DNA of 64,000 bases from Moritella dasanensis ArB 0140 (GCF_000276805.1 NZ_AKXQ01000007.1:124001-188000), one strand, 5' to 3'. Positions 16,388 to 26,056 are shown, numbered from the stretch's first letter. The notes: a model not told the origin generated them from the sequence alone. A program made the numbers and translations.

Positions 16388-17152
16388 GTGGATTTAGCAA
16401 CTTTAATAGGATTGGTCGGCTCGTTTGCCTTTGTTGTAATGGCAATGGTATTGGGTGGCGATATAAGTACGTTTGTTGATACACAATCGGTATTGATTGT
16501 ATTTATCGGCTCACTGTTTGTGGTATTGATGCATTTTAACTTTGGCCAATTTTTAGCCGCAGCAAAAATTGCGATTAAAGCGTTTATGTTCAAAATAGAT
16601 AAACCAGAAGAGTTAATCGAGCAAGCGGTAGAAATGGCGGATGCAGCGCGTAAAGGTGGTTTTTTAGCCCTTGAAGAAGCGGAAGTTAAAAATGAATTTA
16701 TGCAAAAAGGCATCGATTTATTAGTCGATGGCCATGATGCTACGGTTGTCAGTCAAACTTTACAAAAAGATATTAAACTAACGACAGCGCGCCATAAAGC
16801 CGGTATTCATGTGTTTACTATGATTGGTGAAGTTGCGCCAGCAATGGGAATGATTGGTACCTTGATTGGTCTGGTGGCGATGTTATCAAACATGGATGAT
16901 CCCAAATCAATTGGCCCTGCGATGGCCGTTGCCTTGCTAACCACATTATATGGCGCTGTTTTTGCCAATATGATTGCCATTCCGATTGCAGGTAAATTGA
17001 AACTTCGTTCTGAAGAGGAGATGTTGAATAACACTTTAATTATGGATGCGATTTTAGGTATTCAAGAAGGTCGAAACCCCAGGGTCATCGAAAGTTTATT
17101 AAAGAATTACCTCAATTCATCAAAACGAGCAATTGGCGATTCAGAGGTTTAG
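16388..17152 (+). CDS. pomA: Flagellar stator subunit PomA (MotA family, sodium type)
   Basis: With PomB it forms the ion-driven stator of the polar flagellum in the inner membrane. The 254-residue product begins MDLATLIGLVGSFAFVVMAM, close to Vibrio PomA, with four membrane spans and a large cytoplasmic loop that includes MADAARKGGFLALEEAE and the charged residues that touch the rotor. The third and fourth spans carry GEVAPAMGMIGTLIGLVAML and AVALLTTLYGAVFANM. I chose GTG 16388 because TGGGGAA lies just before it and Vibrio PomA starts at this point; ATG 16376 and TTG 16367 are upstream alternatives. It is 24 bp from pomB. Confidence 0.93.
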   Translation: MDLATLIGLVGSFAFVVMAMVLGGDISTFVDTQSVLIVFIGSLFVVLMHFNFGQFLAAAKIAIKAFMFKIDKPEELIEQAVEMADAARKGGFLALEEAEVKNEFMQKGIDLLVDGHDATVVSQTLQKDIKLTTARHKAGIHVFTMIGEVAPAMGMIGTLIGLVAMLSNMDDPKSIGPAMAVALLTTLYGAVFANMIAIPIAGKLKLRSEEEMLNNTLIMDAILGIQEGRNPRVIESLLKNYLNSSKRAIGDSEV

Positions 17153-17176
17153 TTTTCGTGAATAGAGAGAAACCCT

Positions 17177-18091
17177 ATGTCAGATGAAGAATGTGATTGT
17201 CCACCCCCAGGCCTACCCGCTTGGATGGGAACATTTGCCGATTTAATGAGCCTGTTAATGTGCTTCTTTGTATTGCTGCTGTCATTTTCAGAAATGGACG
17301 TGGTGAAATTTAAGCAAATTGCGGGTTCTATGCAGTTTGCGTTTGGCGTCCAAAATCAGATTGATGTAAAGAATATTCCCAAGGGCACGACGGTTATTGC
17401 TCAGGAGTTTCGTCCTGGCCGTCCAGACCCAACGCCGATTGAAACCATCATGCAGCACACGATTGATAACAGTGAAGCTGAGTTGGACTTTAAAGATGGT
17501 GAAGATCAAAATGCGGGTGGTAAAAATAAACTTGCAGAAGACAATAATGGCGGTAAGTCACCTGAAACGTCGACGCGTGATAATACCCCAACAGAAAAGA
17601 TAGAAGTAACCGAAGATACCAGTGAATTAGTTAAAGCCTTGGCTGAAGCATTAAAAGAAGAAGTGGAAAGTGGTGGCGTTGAGGTTGAAAATCTCGGTCA
17701 GCAAATCATTATTCGTATTAATGAAAAGGGCTCATTTCCTGCTGGGTCAGCTTTTTTACAACCACGTTTCCGTCCTGTGATCCAAAAGGTAGCGCAGTTA
17801 TTAGCGACTATACCTGGCATAATTACCATTGCAGGGCATACGGGTAAAGAGCAGCTACATTCAGAACTCTATCGTTCGAAGTGGGATCTGTCGAGCCAGC
17901 GTGCTGTGTCAGTGGCGCATGAAATGCTGAAGGTTAAAGATTTCACTGAAAACCGCTTGATCGTGCAGGGCATGGCAGATACTCAGCCGTTAACCGATGT
18001 CAAAAGTGAACTACGCCGTAACCGTCGGGTTGAAATCAGCATAATGCAAGGGAAGGCGAAACTATCAGAGCCGTTAGATGTAGTTAGATAA
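17177..18091 (+). CDS. pomB: Flagellar stator subunit PomB (MotB family, sodium type)
   Basis: PomB anchors the stator to peptidoglycan and carries the ion-binding Asp. The N-terminal CDCPPPGLPAWMGTFADLMS includes D22, the equivalent of the essential Asp24 in Vibrio PomB, at the start of the single span LLMCFFVLLLSFSEMD. A periplasmic plug and a Lys/Asp/Asn-rich linker follow (about residues 95-145). The OmpA-like peptidoglycan domain ends the protein: SELYRSKWDLSSQRAVSVA and RRNRRVEISIM. The usual HTDN-type motif reads HTGKEQ. Length 304. Confidence 0.95.
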   Translation: MSDEECDCPPPGLPAWMGTFADLMSLLMCFFVLLLSFSEMDVVKFKQIAGSMQFAFGVQNQIDVKNIPKGTTVIAQEFRPGRPDPTPIETIMQHTIDNSEAELDFKDGEDQNAGGKNKLAEDNNGGKSPETSTRDNTPTEKIEVTEDTSELVKALAEALKEEVESGGVEVENLGQQIIIRINEKGSFPAGSAFLQPRFRPVIQKVAQLLATIPGIITIAGHTGKEQLHSELYRSKWDLSSQRAVSVAHEMLKVKDFTENRLIVQGMADTQPLTDVKSELRRNRRVEISIMQGKAKLSEPLDVVR

Positions 18092-18113
18092 GGTTAAATA
18101 ACAGGTTAGAGAG

Positions 18114-18153
18114 GCTCGCAACGTGGATGGACACATGTTGCGAGCTTTTTTTT
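18114..18153 (+). terminator. Intrinsic terminator after pomB
   Basis: GCTCGCAAC (18114-18122) pairs with GTTGCGAGC (18137-18145), followed by eight T. Confidence 0.92.
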
Positions 18154-18462
18154 GGCTATTGATTCAGCGAGTAGTATTAACCCATAAGTATTAATACGGG
18201 TTGATTGTTGAGTATGTATTCTAATAAGGGTCAATTAAGTATATTAGCATCACATTTAGATACTTAATCTTAACAATTGTCGTATTGTAGGTATTAACGG
18301 TTGTGGATTGATGATAGTTTAGAATATATAGCAATTAAATGAATTAATTGTTACTGTAAATACTACTCCTTTAGGGTTGCTTGATATTTCAATTCAACAA
18401 AAATTGAAATGTAAAACAAATTTAAAGGTCATGGATGTAATTGTCGTACTTGGAGTTTGTAC
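18154..18462. other. Intergenic region upstream of oppA
   Basis: AT-rich leader with no ORF that I trust. A 9-bp inverted repeat ATTTCAATT / AATTGAAAT (18386-18394 and 18402-18410, 7-nt loop) lies about 50 bp before the oppA start and could be an mRNA leader hairpin or an operator. The ribosome site GGAG is at 18452-18455. Confidence 0.55.
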
Positions 18463-20094
18463 ATGTTAAAAAATAAAATCACCCAATCATTATTATTAAG
18501 CGCAGGTCTTGCGTTTGCTGCCACTTCCCTCACTGCTACTGCTGCAGAAGTTCCTGCCGGCGTTAAACTTGCTAAAATTCAAGAGCTCGTTCGTGGTAAC
18601 GGCACTGAAGTTGCCTCGTTAGACCCTCAAAAAACTCAAGGTGTTCCAGAATCGCATGTAATCCGTGATTTACTTGAAGGTCTGGTAAACCAAGACGCGA
18701 ATGGTGTCACTATACCGGGTGTAGCTGAACGTTGGGAAACTACAGATAATAAAGTATTCACTTTTTACCTACGTAAAGATGCGAAATGGTCGAATGGTGA
18801 TGCTGTAACGGCGGATGATTTTGTATATAGCTTCCAACGCGCGGTTGATCCTGCTACTGCTTCACCTTATGCATGGTATCTAGATATGACGACCATGGTG
18901 AATGCTTCTGATATCATCGGTGGCAAAAAGGACAAGTCTACGTTGGGTGTTAGAGCGATTGATGCCAACACATTTGAAGTAACGCTTGACAGTCCTGTCC
19001 CTTATTTCGTTAAAATGATGGGCCACACAACGGTTAAACCAGTACATAAAGCAACGGTAGAAAAATTCGGCGATAAATGGACTAAACCAGAAAACTTCGT
19101 TGGTAACGGTGCATTTGTAGTTAAGAACTGGGTTGTGAACGAACGTCTAGAATTAGTTCGTAATGAACAATATTGGGATAATGCAAAAACAGTTTTAAAT
19201 AAAGTCACTTTCTTACCGATCGAAAACCAAGTCGCAGATATGAATCGCTTCTTATCTGGTGAGATTGATTTCACTTATGAGATCCCGAATGAGCATTTCC
19301 GCCGCCTGCAGAAAGAATACCCTGAATCAGTTTCGATTAAAGGTGATTTGTGTACTTATTACTACAACTTCAATACACATAAACCACCATTTGATGATGT
19401 GCGTGTACGTAAAGCGATCTCTTATTCAATTGATCGTAATATCATCGCCAACGCGATTCTTGGTCAAGGCCAGAAACCAGCTTACTTCTTAACGCCTGAA
19501 ATTGTTGCAGGTTTTAACCCTGAAACACCTGCCTATGGCAAGCTAACGCAAAAAGAACGTAATGAAAAAGCGAAAGAGCTGTTAGCGGAAGCGGGATATA
19601 ACAAGTCAAATCCTCTAGAATTCAACCTGTTGTATAATACTTCTGAAAATCACAAGAAAATTGCAGTCGCAATTGCGTCTATGTGGAAGAAAAACTTAGG
19701 TGTATCGGTAACACTCGAAAACCAAGAGTGGAAAACCTATATAGAAAGCAAAAATCAGGGTGATTTTGAAGCCTCTCGTGCTGGTTGGTGTGGTGATTAT
19801 AATGAAGCATCGACATTCACTTCATTAATGGAAGGCAACAACACAACGGGTGGTATCCACTATAAGAGTGCTGAATACGACAAGCTAACAAAAGATGCAG
19901 TGAAAGCAACGTCTGAAGAAAAACGTACAGAGCTTTATTATGCTCAAGAAGCGCTGTTAACTAAAGATATGCCAATCGCGCCTATCTATCAGTATGTTAA
20001 AGCGCGTTTAGTAAGCCCATACTTGGGTGGTTACGCAATAAACAATGCTGAAGATAAACTTTACTCTAAAGATATGTACATCATCGCTGAGTAA
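18463..20094 (+). CDS. oppA: Oligopeptide ABC transporter substrate-binding protein OppA
   Basis: Periplasmic receptor for oligopeptides. The product is 543 residues, the same length as E. coli OppA. A Sec signal peptide with cleavage near ATA-AEV gives a soluble protein, unlike the lipidated DppA in this window. Family features are LDPQKTQGVPESHVIRDLLEGL, FYLRKDAKWSNGDAVTADDFVYSFQRAVDP, PPFDDVRVRKAISYSIDR and SRAGWCGDYNEASTF. ATG 18463 lies 7 nt after GGAG; a TTG at 18457 in the same frame is too close to it. First gene of oppABCDF. Confidence 0.97.
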   Translation: MLKNKITQSLLLSAGLAFAATSLTATAAEVPAGVKLAKIQELVRGNGTEVASLDPQKTQGVPESHVIRDLLEGLVNQDANGVTIPGVAERWETTDNKVFTFYLRKDAKWSNGDAVTADDFVYSFQRAVDPATASPYAWYLDMTTMVNASDIIGGKKDKSTLGVRAIDANTFEVTLDSPVPYFVKMMGHTTVKPVHKATVEKFGDKWTKPENFVGNGAFVVKNWVVNERLELVRNEQYWDNAKTVLNKVTFLPIENQVADMNRFLSGEIDFTYEIPNEHFRRLQKEYPESVSIKGDLCTYYYNFNTHKPPFDDVRVRKAISYSIDRNIIANAILGQGQKPAYFLTPEIVAGFNPETPAYGKLTQKERNEKAKELLAEAGYNKSNPLEFNLLYNTSENHKKIAVAIASMWKKNLGVSVTLENQEWKTYIESKNQGDFEASRAGWCGDYNEASTFTSLMEGNNTTGGIHYKSAEYDKLTKDAVKATSEEKRTELYYAQEALLTKDMPIAPIYQYVKARLVSPYLGGYAINNAEDKLYSKDMYIIAE

Positions 20095-20104
20095 ACGTTT
20101 GCCA

Positions 20105-20167
20105 TACTATTAATTTTATCTATCAATAGTATTTATACCAACCGCATGCGGTATTACGCATGCGGTC
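20105..20167 (+). promoter_or_regulatory. Two hairpins between oppA and oppB
   Basis: A weak 8-bp pair ATACTATT/AATAGTAT (20105-20112, 20126-20133) is followed by a strong perfect 10-bp stem ACCGCATGCG/CGCATGCGGT (20142-20151, 20158-20167, 6-nt loop) that lacks a T-run. They probably protect oppA mRNA or cause partial termination before the permease genes. Confidence 0.7.
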
Positions 20168-20204
20168 TTCTTCATTTTTAAATTGTCATAGATTGAGTTA
20201 GATT

Positions 20205-21125
20205 ATGCTTAAATTCATCTTAAAACGAATTCTAGAAGCAATACCGACCATGCTGGTATTGATCACCGTGTCTTTTTTCCTTATGCGCTTCGCCCCTGGT
20301 AGCCCATTCTCAAGTGAGAAAACACTGCCGCCACAAGTGATGGCAAATATTAATGCTAAGTATGGTTTAGACAAGCCAGTACTTGAGCAATACGTAACAT
20401 ACCTTACCAATGTCATTCAAGGTGACTTAGGTCCTTCCTTTAAATACAAAGATTTTACCGTAAATGAGCTGGTTGCTTCGGCATTACCGGTATCAGCAAA
20501 AATTGGTGCTTTCGCGTTTGTATTCGCACTGGTATTCGGCGTTTTTGTCGGCACCATAGCTGCTTTAAATCAAAATACGTGGTTAGACTACAGTATTATG
20601 TCCACCGCCATGATCGGGGTCGTATTACCTTCTTTTGTACTCGCACCCGCGCTTATTTACTTATTTTCGATTGATCTTGGCTGGTTCCCTGCTGGTGGTT
20701 GGTTAGATGGTTCGCTGAAATACATGGTTTTACCGGTATTAGGCATGTCGATGTTATATGTTGCTACTTTCGCGCGTATTACCCGCGGTAGCATGATTGA
20801 AACCATGAATAGTAACTTTATTCGTACTGCGCGTTCGAAAGGCTTGAGTTTCCCATACATAGTAATGAAACATGCATTGAAACCAGCGATGTTACCTGTG
20901 GTTTCATATATGGGTCCTGCTTTCGTTGGTATCATCACCGGTTCAGTGGTGATTGAAACAATTTTTGGTTTACCAGGGATTGGTAAGCTGTTTGTAAACG
21001 CGGCATTTAACCGAGATTACTCTTTGGTTATGGGTGTCACGATCCTCATCGGATTCTTGTTTATCTTATTCAATGCAGTAGTCGATATTCTACTTGCTTA
21101 TGTTGATCCGAAAATTCGTTACTAA
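20205..21125 (+). CDS. oppB: Oligopeptide ABC transporter permease OppB
   Basis: Inner-membrane permease, 306 residues, the same length as E. coli OppB. It opens LKFILKRILEAIPTMLVLIT, followed by RFAPGSPF. The ATPase-docking loop is NSNFIRTARSKGLSFPYIVM. The C-terminus VDPKIRY is typical. About six spans. It lies 110 bp after oppA, with hairpins between, and 10 bp before oppC. Confidence 0.97.
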   Translation: MLKFILKRILEAIPTMLVLITVSFFLMRFAPGSPFSSEKTLPPQVMANINAKYGLDKPVLEQYVTYLTNVIQGDLGPSFKYKDFTVNELVASALPVSAKIGAFAFVFALVFGVFVGTIAALNQNTWLDYSIMSTAMIGVVLPSFVLAPALIYLFSIDLGWFPAGGWLDGSLKYMVLPVLGMSMLYVATFARITRGSMIETMNSNFIRTARSKGLSFPYIVMKHALKPAMLPVVSYMGPAFVGIITGSVVIETIFGLPGIGKLFVNAAFNRDYSLVMGVTILIGFLFILFNAVVDILLAYVDPKIRY

Positions 21126-21135
21126 GGGATTAGGT

Positions 21136-22038
21136 ATGTTATCTAAAACAGCAAAAGTCGAAGCGTTAAACAACTTCTCGACAAATTTAGAGATTGAAGG
21201 CCGTAGTTTGTGGCAGGATGCGCGTATTCGATTTATGCGTAATAAAGCGGCAATGGTCAGTTTATTCATCTTATTTTTGATCACACTGTCAGTAATCTTC
21301 GTGCCGATGTTCAGTCAATATGCATTCGATGATACCGATTGGTATGCGATGCATGCGCCGCCATCAGTGGACCATTGGTTTGGTACTGATAGTTTAGGCC
21401 GTGATTTATTTGTACGTACCTTTATTGGTGGTCGTATTTCGATGATGGTTGGTGTGATGGGCGCATTTGTTGCAGTGCTTATCGGTACTTTATATGGCGC
21501 TGCATCTGGCTTTATTGGCGGCAAAACTGACCGTGTAATGATGCGTATCCTAGAGATCCTTTACGCGATTCCGTTCATGTTCCTGGTTATCGTATTAGTG
21601 ACTTTCTTTGGTCGTGACATTATCTTAATTTTTGTGGCGATTGGTGCTATTGCATGGTTAGACATGGCACGTATTGTCCGTGGCCAAACATTAAGCTTAC
21701 GTGGTAAAGAGTTCATCGAAGCAGCACATGTTTGTGGCGTGAGCAAGTGGGGCATTATTACGCGTCACATTGTGCCGAATGTATTAGGTATTGTTGCCGT
21801 GTACTCAACGTTGCTTATTCCAAGCATGATTTTAACTGAATCTTTTCTTAGCTTCCTTGGTTTAGGCGTGCAAGAGCCTATGACTAGTTGGGGCGCGTTA
21901 TTGCAAGAAGGTGCACAAACGATGGAACTGGCTATCTGGCAATTAGGTTTCCCAGCGCTGTTCATGGTTGTCACTCTGTTTTGCTTTAACTATGTCGGTG
22001 ATGGTCTACGTGACGCGCTTGATCCAAAAGACAGATAA
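21136..22038 (+). CDS. oppC: Oligopeptide ABC transporter permease OppC
   Basis: Second Opp permease, 300 residues (E. coli 302). Start 21136 (MLSKTAKVEALNNF) follows AAGGG and AGG just after the oppB stop; the frame from 21094 would start inside oppB. Features are GRSLWQDARIRFMRNKAAM before span 1, HWFGTDSLGRDLFVRTFIGG, the docking loop RGKEFIEAAHVCGVSKWGII, and [13 protein letters not shown] at the end. A 115-bp gap with a perfect hairpin separates it from oppD. Confidence 0.97.
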   Translation: MLSKTAKVEALNNFSTNLEIEGRSLWQDARIRFMRNKAAMVSLFILFLITLSVIFVPMFSQYAFDDTDWYAMHAPPSVDHWFGTDSLGRDLFVRTFIGGRISMMVGVMGAFVAVLIGTLYGAASGFIGGKTDRVMMRILEILYAIPFMFLVIVLVTFFGRDIILIFVAIGAIAWLDMARIVRGQTLSLRGKEFIEAAHVCGVSKWGIITRHIVPNVLGIVAVYSTLLIPSMILTESFLSFLGLGVQEPMTSWGALLQEGAQTMELAIWQLGFPALFMVVTLFCFNYVGDGLRDALDPKDR

Positions 22039-22047
22039 TTGCTAAAT

Positions 22048-22088
22048 AGAATGGCTTAAAGTGAGCAGAACCTAATTTAAGCCATTCT
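22048..22088 (+). promoter_or_regulatory. Hairpin between oppC and oppD
   Basis: AGAATGGCTTAAA (22048-22060) pairs perfectly with TTTAAGCCATTCT (22076-22088) over a 15-nt loop. No T-run follows. It probably acts in RNA stability or partial termination between the permease and ATPase parts of the operon. Confidence 0.7.
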
Positions 22089-22153
22089 AGCGTAAAATAT
22101 ATTGCTGACTACACAGTTAGATGTAGCGCTAGAACAAGATTAAGGATGTCAGA

Positions 22154-23119
22154 ATGAGTTTACTAGATGTTAAAGACCTACGGGTTGAGTTTACTACCCA
22201 AGACGGTAATGTAACGGCGGTTAATGATTTAAATTTCTCTCTAAGCCCAGGTGAAACGCTGGGTATTGTTGGCGAATCTGGTTCGGGTAAATCTCAGACC
22301 GTATTTGCGATCATGGGATTGCTGGCAAAAAACGGTATTATTACTGGTAGTGCCAAGTTCGAAGGTAAAGAGATTTTAAATTTACCGGAAAAAGAACTTA
22401 ACCATGTGCGTGCAGAACAAATTGCGATGATTTTCCAAGACCCGATGACCTCATTGAACCCTTACATGAAGGTCAGTGAACAGATGATGGAAGTGCTTAT
22501 TCATCATAAAGGTATGTCACGTAAAGAAGCGTTTGAAGAATCTGTATTCATGCTGGAATCGGTAAAGATCCCAGAAGCGCGTCTACGTATTAACATGTAC
22601 CCACATGAATTCTCGGGTGGCATGCGTCAACGTGTAATGATTGCGATGGCGTTATTATGTCGCCCTAAATTGCTGATTGCTGACGAACCAACAACGGCAT
22701 TGGACGTAACCATTCAAGCGCAGATCATGCAGTTGTTGAATGAATTAAAAGACAAGTTTAATACCGCGATTATTATGATTACCCATGATTTAGGTGTGGT
22801 TGCTGGTAGTTGTGACAAAGTATTAGTGATGTATGCGGGTCGTACGATGGAGTATGGCAAGGTGAATGACATCTTCTATACACCAAGCCACCCTTATACA
22901 GAAGGGCTGCTTAAGTCGATTCCACGTTTAGATTCTGAAGGTGATATTTTACCGACTATTCCGGGAAATCCACCGAATATGTTATCCCTGCCAAAAGGGT
23001 GTGCGTATCACGAACGTTGTCATCGTGCACAAGATAGTTGCACGCAAGCACCACCACAATTACTCCCATTTGCTGGCGACCGTTTACGTGCCTGCTTCTC
23101 AGACCAGGGGACATGGTAA
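22154..23119 (+). CDS. oppD: Oligopeptide ABC transporter ATPase OppD
   Basis: Cytosolic ATPase of the Opp importer, 321 residues (E. coli 337). It has Walker [10 protein letters not shown]-loop IFQDPMTSLNPYMK, signature FSGGMRQR, Walker [13 protein letters not shown] and switch ITHDLGVVAG. The C-terminal substrate-family extension includes GCAYHERCHRAQDSC with its Cys cluster. The stop shares a base with the oppF start (TAATG). Confidence 0.97.
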   Translation: MSLLDVKDLRVEFTTQDGNVTAVNDLNFSLSPGETLGIVGESGSGKSQTVFAIMGLLAKNGIITGSAKFEGKEILNLPEKELNHVRAEQIAMIFQDPMTSLNPYMKVSEQMMEVLIHHKGMSRKEAFEESVFMLESVKIPEARLRINMYPHEFSGGMRQRVMIAMALLCRPKLLIADEPTTALDVTIQAQIMQLLNELKDKFNTAIIMITHDLGVVAGSCDKVLVMYAGRTMEYGKVNDIFYTPSHPYTEGLLKSIPRLDSEGDILPTIPGNPPNMLSLPKGCAYHERCHRAQDSCTQAPPQLLPFAGDRLRACFSDQGTW

Positions 23120-24198
23120 TGACAGTTATTGAAAAACAACAAGTAGCAACAGAGCACGCTGTACCCGAGAAGCAAGGTGTAGCAACACAACAAGTTCAAG
23201 TTGCTGTACAAGCAGTAAAAAAAGAACTGTTATTAGAAGTGAACAACCTTAAAGTTCAGTTTGATATTCCGTCAAAGTCATTATGGCCTTGGGCGCCATC
23301 ACTACCACTGAAAGCGGTTGATGGTGTGAGTATTAAGCTATACGAAGGCGAAACGCTGGGTGTAGTAGGGGAATCAGGTTGTGGTAAATCAACCTTTGCT
23401 CGTGCACTTATTGGCTTAGTGCCAGCTGCTGCCGGTAATGTGGTGTGGTTAGGTCAAGATTTGACGCGTTTACCGCACAATGAAATGCGTGAAAAACGCA
23501 AAGAAATTCAAATGATTTTCCAAGATCCGTTAGCGTCGCTTAATCCGCGTATGACGGTGGGTGATATTATTGCTGAGCCGCTACGTACTTTCTTCCCTCG
23601 TCTTACTAAAGAGGAAGTAAAAGAACAGGTGAAGGACATGATGACCAAGGTAGGTTTACTACCAAACGTGATCAACCGTTACCCGCATGAGTTCTCAGGC
23701 GGCCAGTGTCAGCGTATTGGTATTGCCCGTGCACTTATTTTGAAACCTAAGATGATTATTTGTGATGAACCGGTATCGGCATTGGACGTATCGATTCAAG
23801 CGCAGGTAGTTAACTTATTACAATCATTGCAAAAAGAACTGGGTTTAAGCCTGATCTTTATTGCCCATGATTTATCGATTGTGAAACACATTTCCGATCG
23901 TGTATTAGTGATGTATCTGGGTAATGCAGTGGAACTGGGTGAGTCAAAAGCCTTGTTCGCCGAGCCTAAACATCCGTACACCAAAGCCTTGATGTCTGCC
24001 GTGCCGATCCCTGATCCGATACTCGAGCGTCAGAAAAAAATTGAAATGCTGGAAGGTGATTTACCTTCACCACTTAATCCGCCATCGGGTTGTGTATTCC
24101 GTACACGTTGCCCGGTAGCGACAGCTGCTTGTGCAGAGACTAAACCGACGTTAGCCGGTGATGACGAACATGCTGTAGCTTGTTTGCTCGTAGCTTAG
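23119..24198 (+). CDS. oppF: Oligopeptide ABC transporter ATPase OppF
   Basis: Second Opp ATPase. ATG 23119 is chosen because AGGGG lies 8 nt upstream and it gives TAATG coupling; earlier in-frame starts lie within oppD. It has 359 residues against 334 in E. coli; the extra length is a Gln/Val/Ala-rich N-terminal tail (about residues 1-30) before LLLEVNNLKVQFDI. Motifs are Walker [42 protein letters not shown] and IAHDLSIVKH, with C-terminal GCVFRTRCPVATAAC. A strong terminator follows. Confidence 0.97.
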   Translation: MTVIEKQQVATEHAVPEKQGVATQQVQVAVQAVKKELLLEVNNLKVQFDIPSKSLWPWAPSLPLKAVDGVSIKLYEGETLGVVGESGCGKSTFARALIGLVPAAAGNVVWLGQDLTRLPHNEMREKRKEIQMIFQDPLASLNPRMTVGDIIAEPLRTFFPRLTKEEVKEQVKDMMTKVGLLPNVINRYPHEFSGGQCQRIGIARALILKPKMIICDEPVSALDVSIQAQVVNLLQSLQKELGLSLIFIAHDLSIVKHISDRVLVMYLGNAVELGESKALFAEPKHPYTKALMSAVPIPDPILERQKKIEMLEGDLPSPLNPPSGCVFRTRCPVATAACAETKPTLAGDDEHAVACLLVA

Positions 24199-24256
24199 AC
24201 CTTTGGCTGGATGAGTTGATTAACAGCCTTATAATATAAAATAGTTATAATATTCT

Positions 24257-24291
24257 ATACCTGTCAGCAATGTGTTGATGGGTATTTTTTT
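24257..24291 (+). terminator. Intrinsic terminator of the opp operon
   Basis: A 13-bp stem (24257-24269 with 24273-24285, three wobble pairs, 3-nt loop) is followed by a T-run to 24291. Confidence 0.88.
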
Positions 24292-24320
24292 GTCTCGCTC
24301 CTCTGATTACGGATAATTAT

Positions 24321-25970
24321 ATGAAACTTAAAAACATAGCACTTTCTGCTTTAACCATTGCTATTGCAACAGGTTGCGCTACAGCAGATCAACAACCTCA
24401 GCACGAATGGACACAAGATAAAGAATATAATCTGACGATCCTACACACCAATGATAACCACGGCAATTTCTGGCAGAACAAATACGGTGAACGTGGTATG
24501 GCTGCACGTGCAACCCTTATCAATAGCATCCGCGCTGAAGTAAAGTCTGAAGGTGGCTCTGTACTACTATTATCTGGTGGTGATATTAATACCGGTGTAC
24601 CTGAATCAGATCTGCAAGATGCTGAACCAGATTTCATTGGCATGAATATGATTGGTTATGATGCGATGACATTAGGTAATCATGAGTTTGATAATTCACT
24701 AGACGTACTAGCTAAACAAGAAGGTTGGGCAAACTTCCCGTTTATTTCTGCCAATATCTATAAAGATGGCGAACGCATGTTCGACGCTTACAAAATCTTT
24801 AATAAAGACGGTATCAAGATCGCTGTTATCGGTCTAACGACAGAAGATACGGCCAAGATTGGTAATCCTGAATTTATCAGTGCATTAGAATTCCGCGATC
24901 CGAAAGTGGAAGCTAAAGCAATCATTGCTGAATTGAAAGCAACAGAAAATCCAGATGTGATTATTGCTGCAACGCACATGGGCCATTACCTAAACGGTGA
25001 TAATGGTTCCAATGCACCGGGCGATGTGCAGTTAGCGCGTTACCTGAATGAAGGCGATTTAGATATGATCGTCGGCGGTCACTCGCAAGAACCTGTGTGT
25101 ATGGAAGGCGCTGAATACGCAAACTTCAAACCAGGGCAAAGCTGTACGCCAGATGTGCAAAACGGCACTGACATTGTACAAGCACACGAATGGGGTAAAT
25201 ACGTAGGACGTGCGGATTACACCTTCAAGAATGGTGAATTTACACTGGCGTCTTACAACCTTATTCCGGTTAACTTAAAGCAAAAAATCAAAGTTGATGG
25301 TAAGAAAACACGTGTGTTAATCCAAGACGAGATTGCACAAGATCCAACAGTGCTTGCAACATTAAAACCATTCCAAGAAAAAGGCCAAAGCGCGTTAAAT
25401 ATCAAGATTGGTTACTCTAATGGTTTGTTGCAAGGTGACCGTGACGTGGTGCGTAACAACCAAACTAATCTAGGCCGTTTAATTGCTACTGCACACATGG
25501 AACGCGCTAAAGCTGATTTCGGTATTATGAATTCAGGTGGTGTACGTGCGTCTATCGAGGCTGGTGATATTACATATAAAGATGTATTAACGGTACAACC
25601 GTTTGGCAATATTATTACTTATGTTGATATGACGGGTAGCGAGGTAATGGATTACTTAAACGTCGTTGGCACGATGCAGAAAGACTCTGGTGCATTCGCA
25701 CAATTTGCTGGTATCTCGATGACAGTTACAAACGGCCAAGTGTCTAACGTGGTGATTACAGGTAACGCGATTGATTTAGCTAAGTCATATCGTTTCACGA
25801 TCCCATCGTTTAACGCCGCGGGTGGTGATGGTTATCCAAAAATATCGATGCATTCAACCTTTGTTAACACAGGTTATGTGGATGCTGAAGTACTGAAAGA
25901 ATACATCGAAGCTAACTCACCGATTAACGTTGCTGATTTCGAGCCAAAAAATAAAATGGTTTATAAATAA
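24321..25970 (+). CDS. nutA: 5'-nucleotidase lipoprotein, UshA/NutA family
   Basis: It hydrolyses extracellular nucleotides to nucleosides at the cell envelope. At 549 residues it matches UshA length. The signal peptide ends in a lipobox (ATGC, Cys19), as in the Vibrio NutA lipoproteins, rather than in a free periplasmic form. The metallophosphatase domain shows HTNDNHG, GGDINTG, GNHEFDNS, THMGH and GGHSQE; the C-terminal nucleotide-binding domain has MNSGGVRASIEAGDITYKD and NAAGGDGYPK. The gene is flanked by terminators, so it is probably monocistronic. Its proximity to ompK and rbs suggests nucleotide salvage. The nutA symbol rests on resemblance; ushA is the alternative name. Confidence 0.9.
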   Translation: MKLKNIALSALTIAIATGCATADQQPQHEWTQDKEYNLTILHTNDNHGNFWQNKYGERGMAARATLINSIRAEVKSEGGSVLLLSGGDINTGVPESDLQDAEPDFIGMNMIGYDAMTLGNHEFDNSLDVLAKQEGWANFPFISANIYKDGERMFDAYKIFNKDGIKIAVIGLTTEDTAKIGNPEFISALEFRDPKVEAKAIIAELKATENPDVIIAATHMGHYLNGDNGSNAPGDVQLARYLNEGDLDMIVGGHSQEPVCMEGAEYANFKPGQSCTPDVQNGTDIVQAHEWGKYVGRADYTFKNGEFTLASYNLIPVNLKQKIKVDGKKTRVLIQDEIAQDPTVLATLKPFQEKGQSALNIKIGYSNGLLQGDRDVVRNNQTNLGRLIATAHMERAKADFGIMNSGGVRASIEAGDITYKDVLTVQPFGNIITYVDMTGSEVMDYLNVVGTMQKDSGAFAQFAGISMTVTNGQVSNVVITGNAIDLAKSYRFTIPSFNAAGGDGYPKISMHSTFVNTGYVDAEVLKEYIEANSPINVADFEPKNKMVYK

Positions 25971-26020
25971 TATTGCTATGTAGTTTTGCTATAGCGTGAT
26001 GCTATAAAATAAGGTTATTA

Positions 26021-26056
26021 AAAAAAGCTAATAAACAGTGTTTATTAGCTTTTTTT
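26021..26056. terminator. Terminator after the 5'-nucleotidase gene
   Basis: GCTAATAAAC (26027-26036) pairs with GTTTATTAGC (26040-26049) over a 3-nt loop, with A-run before and T-run after the stem, so it can work in both directions. Confidence 0.9.
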
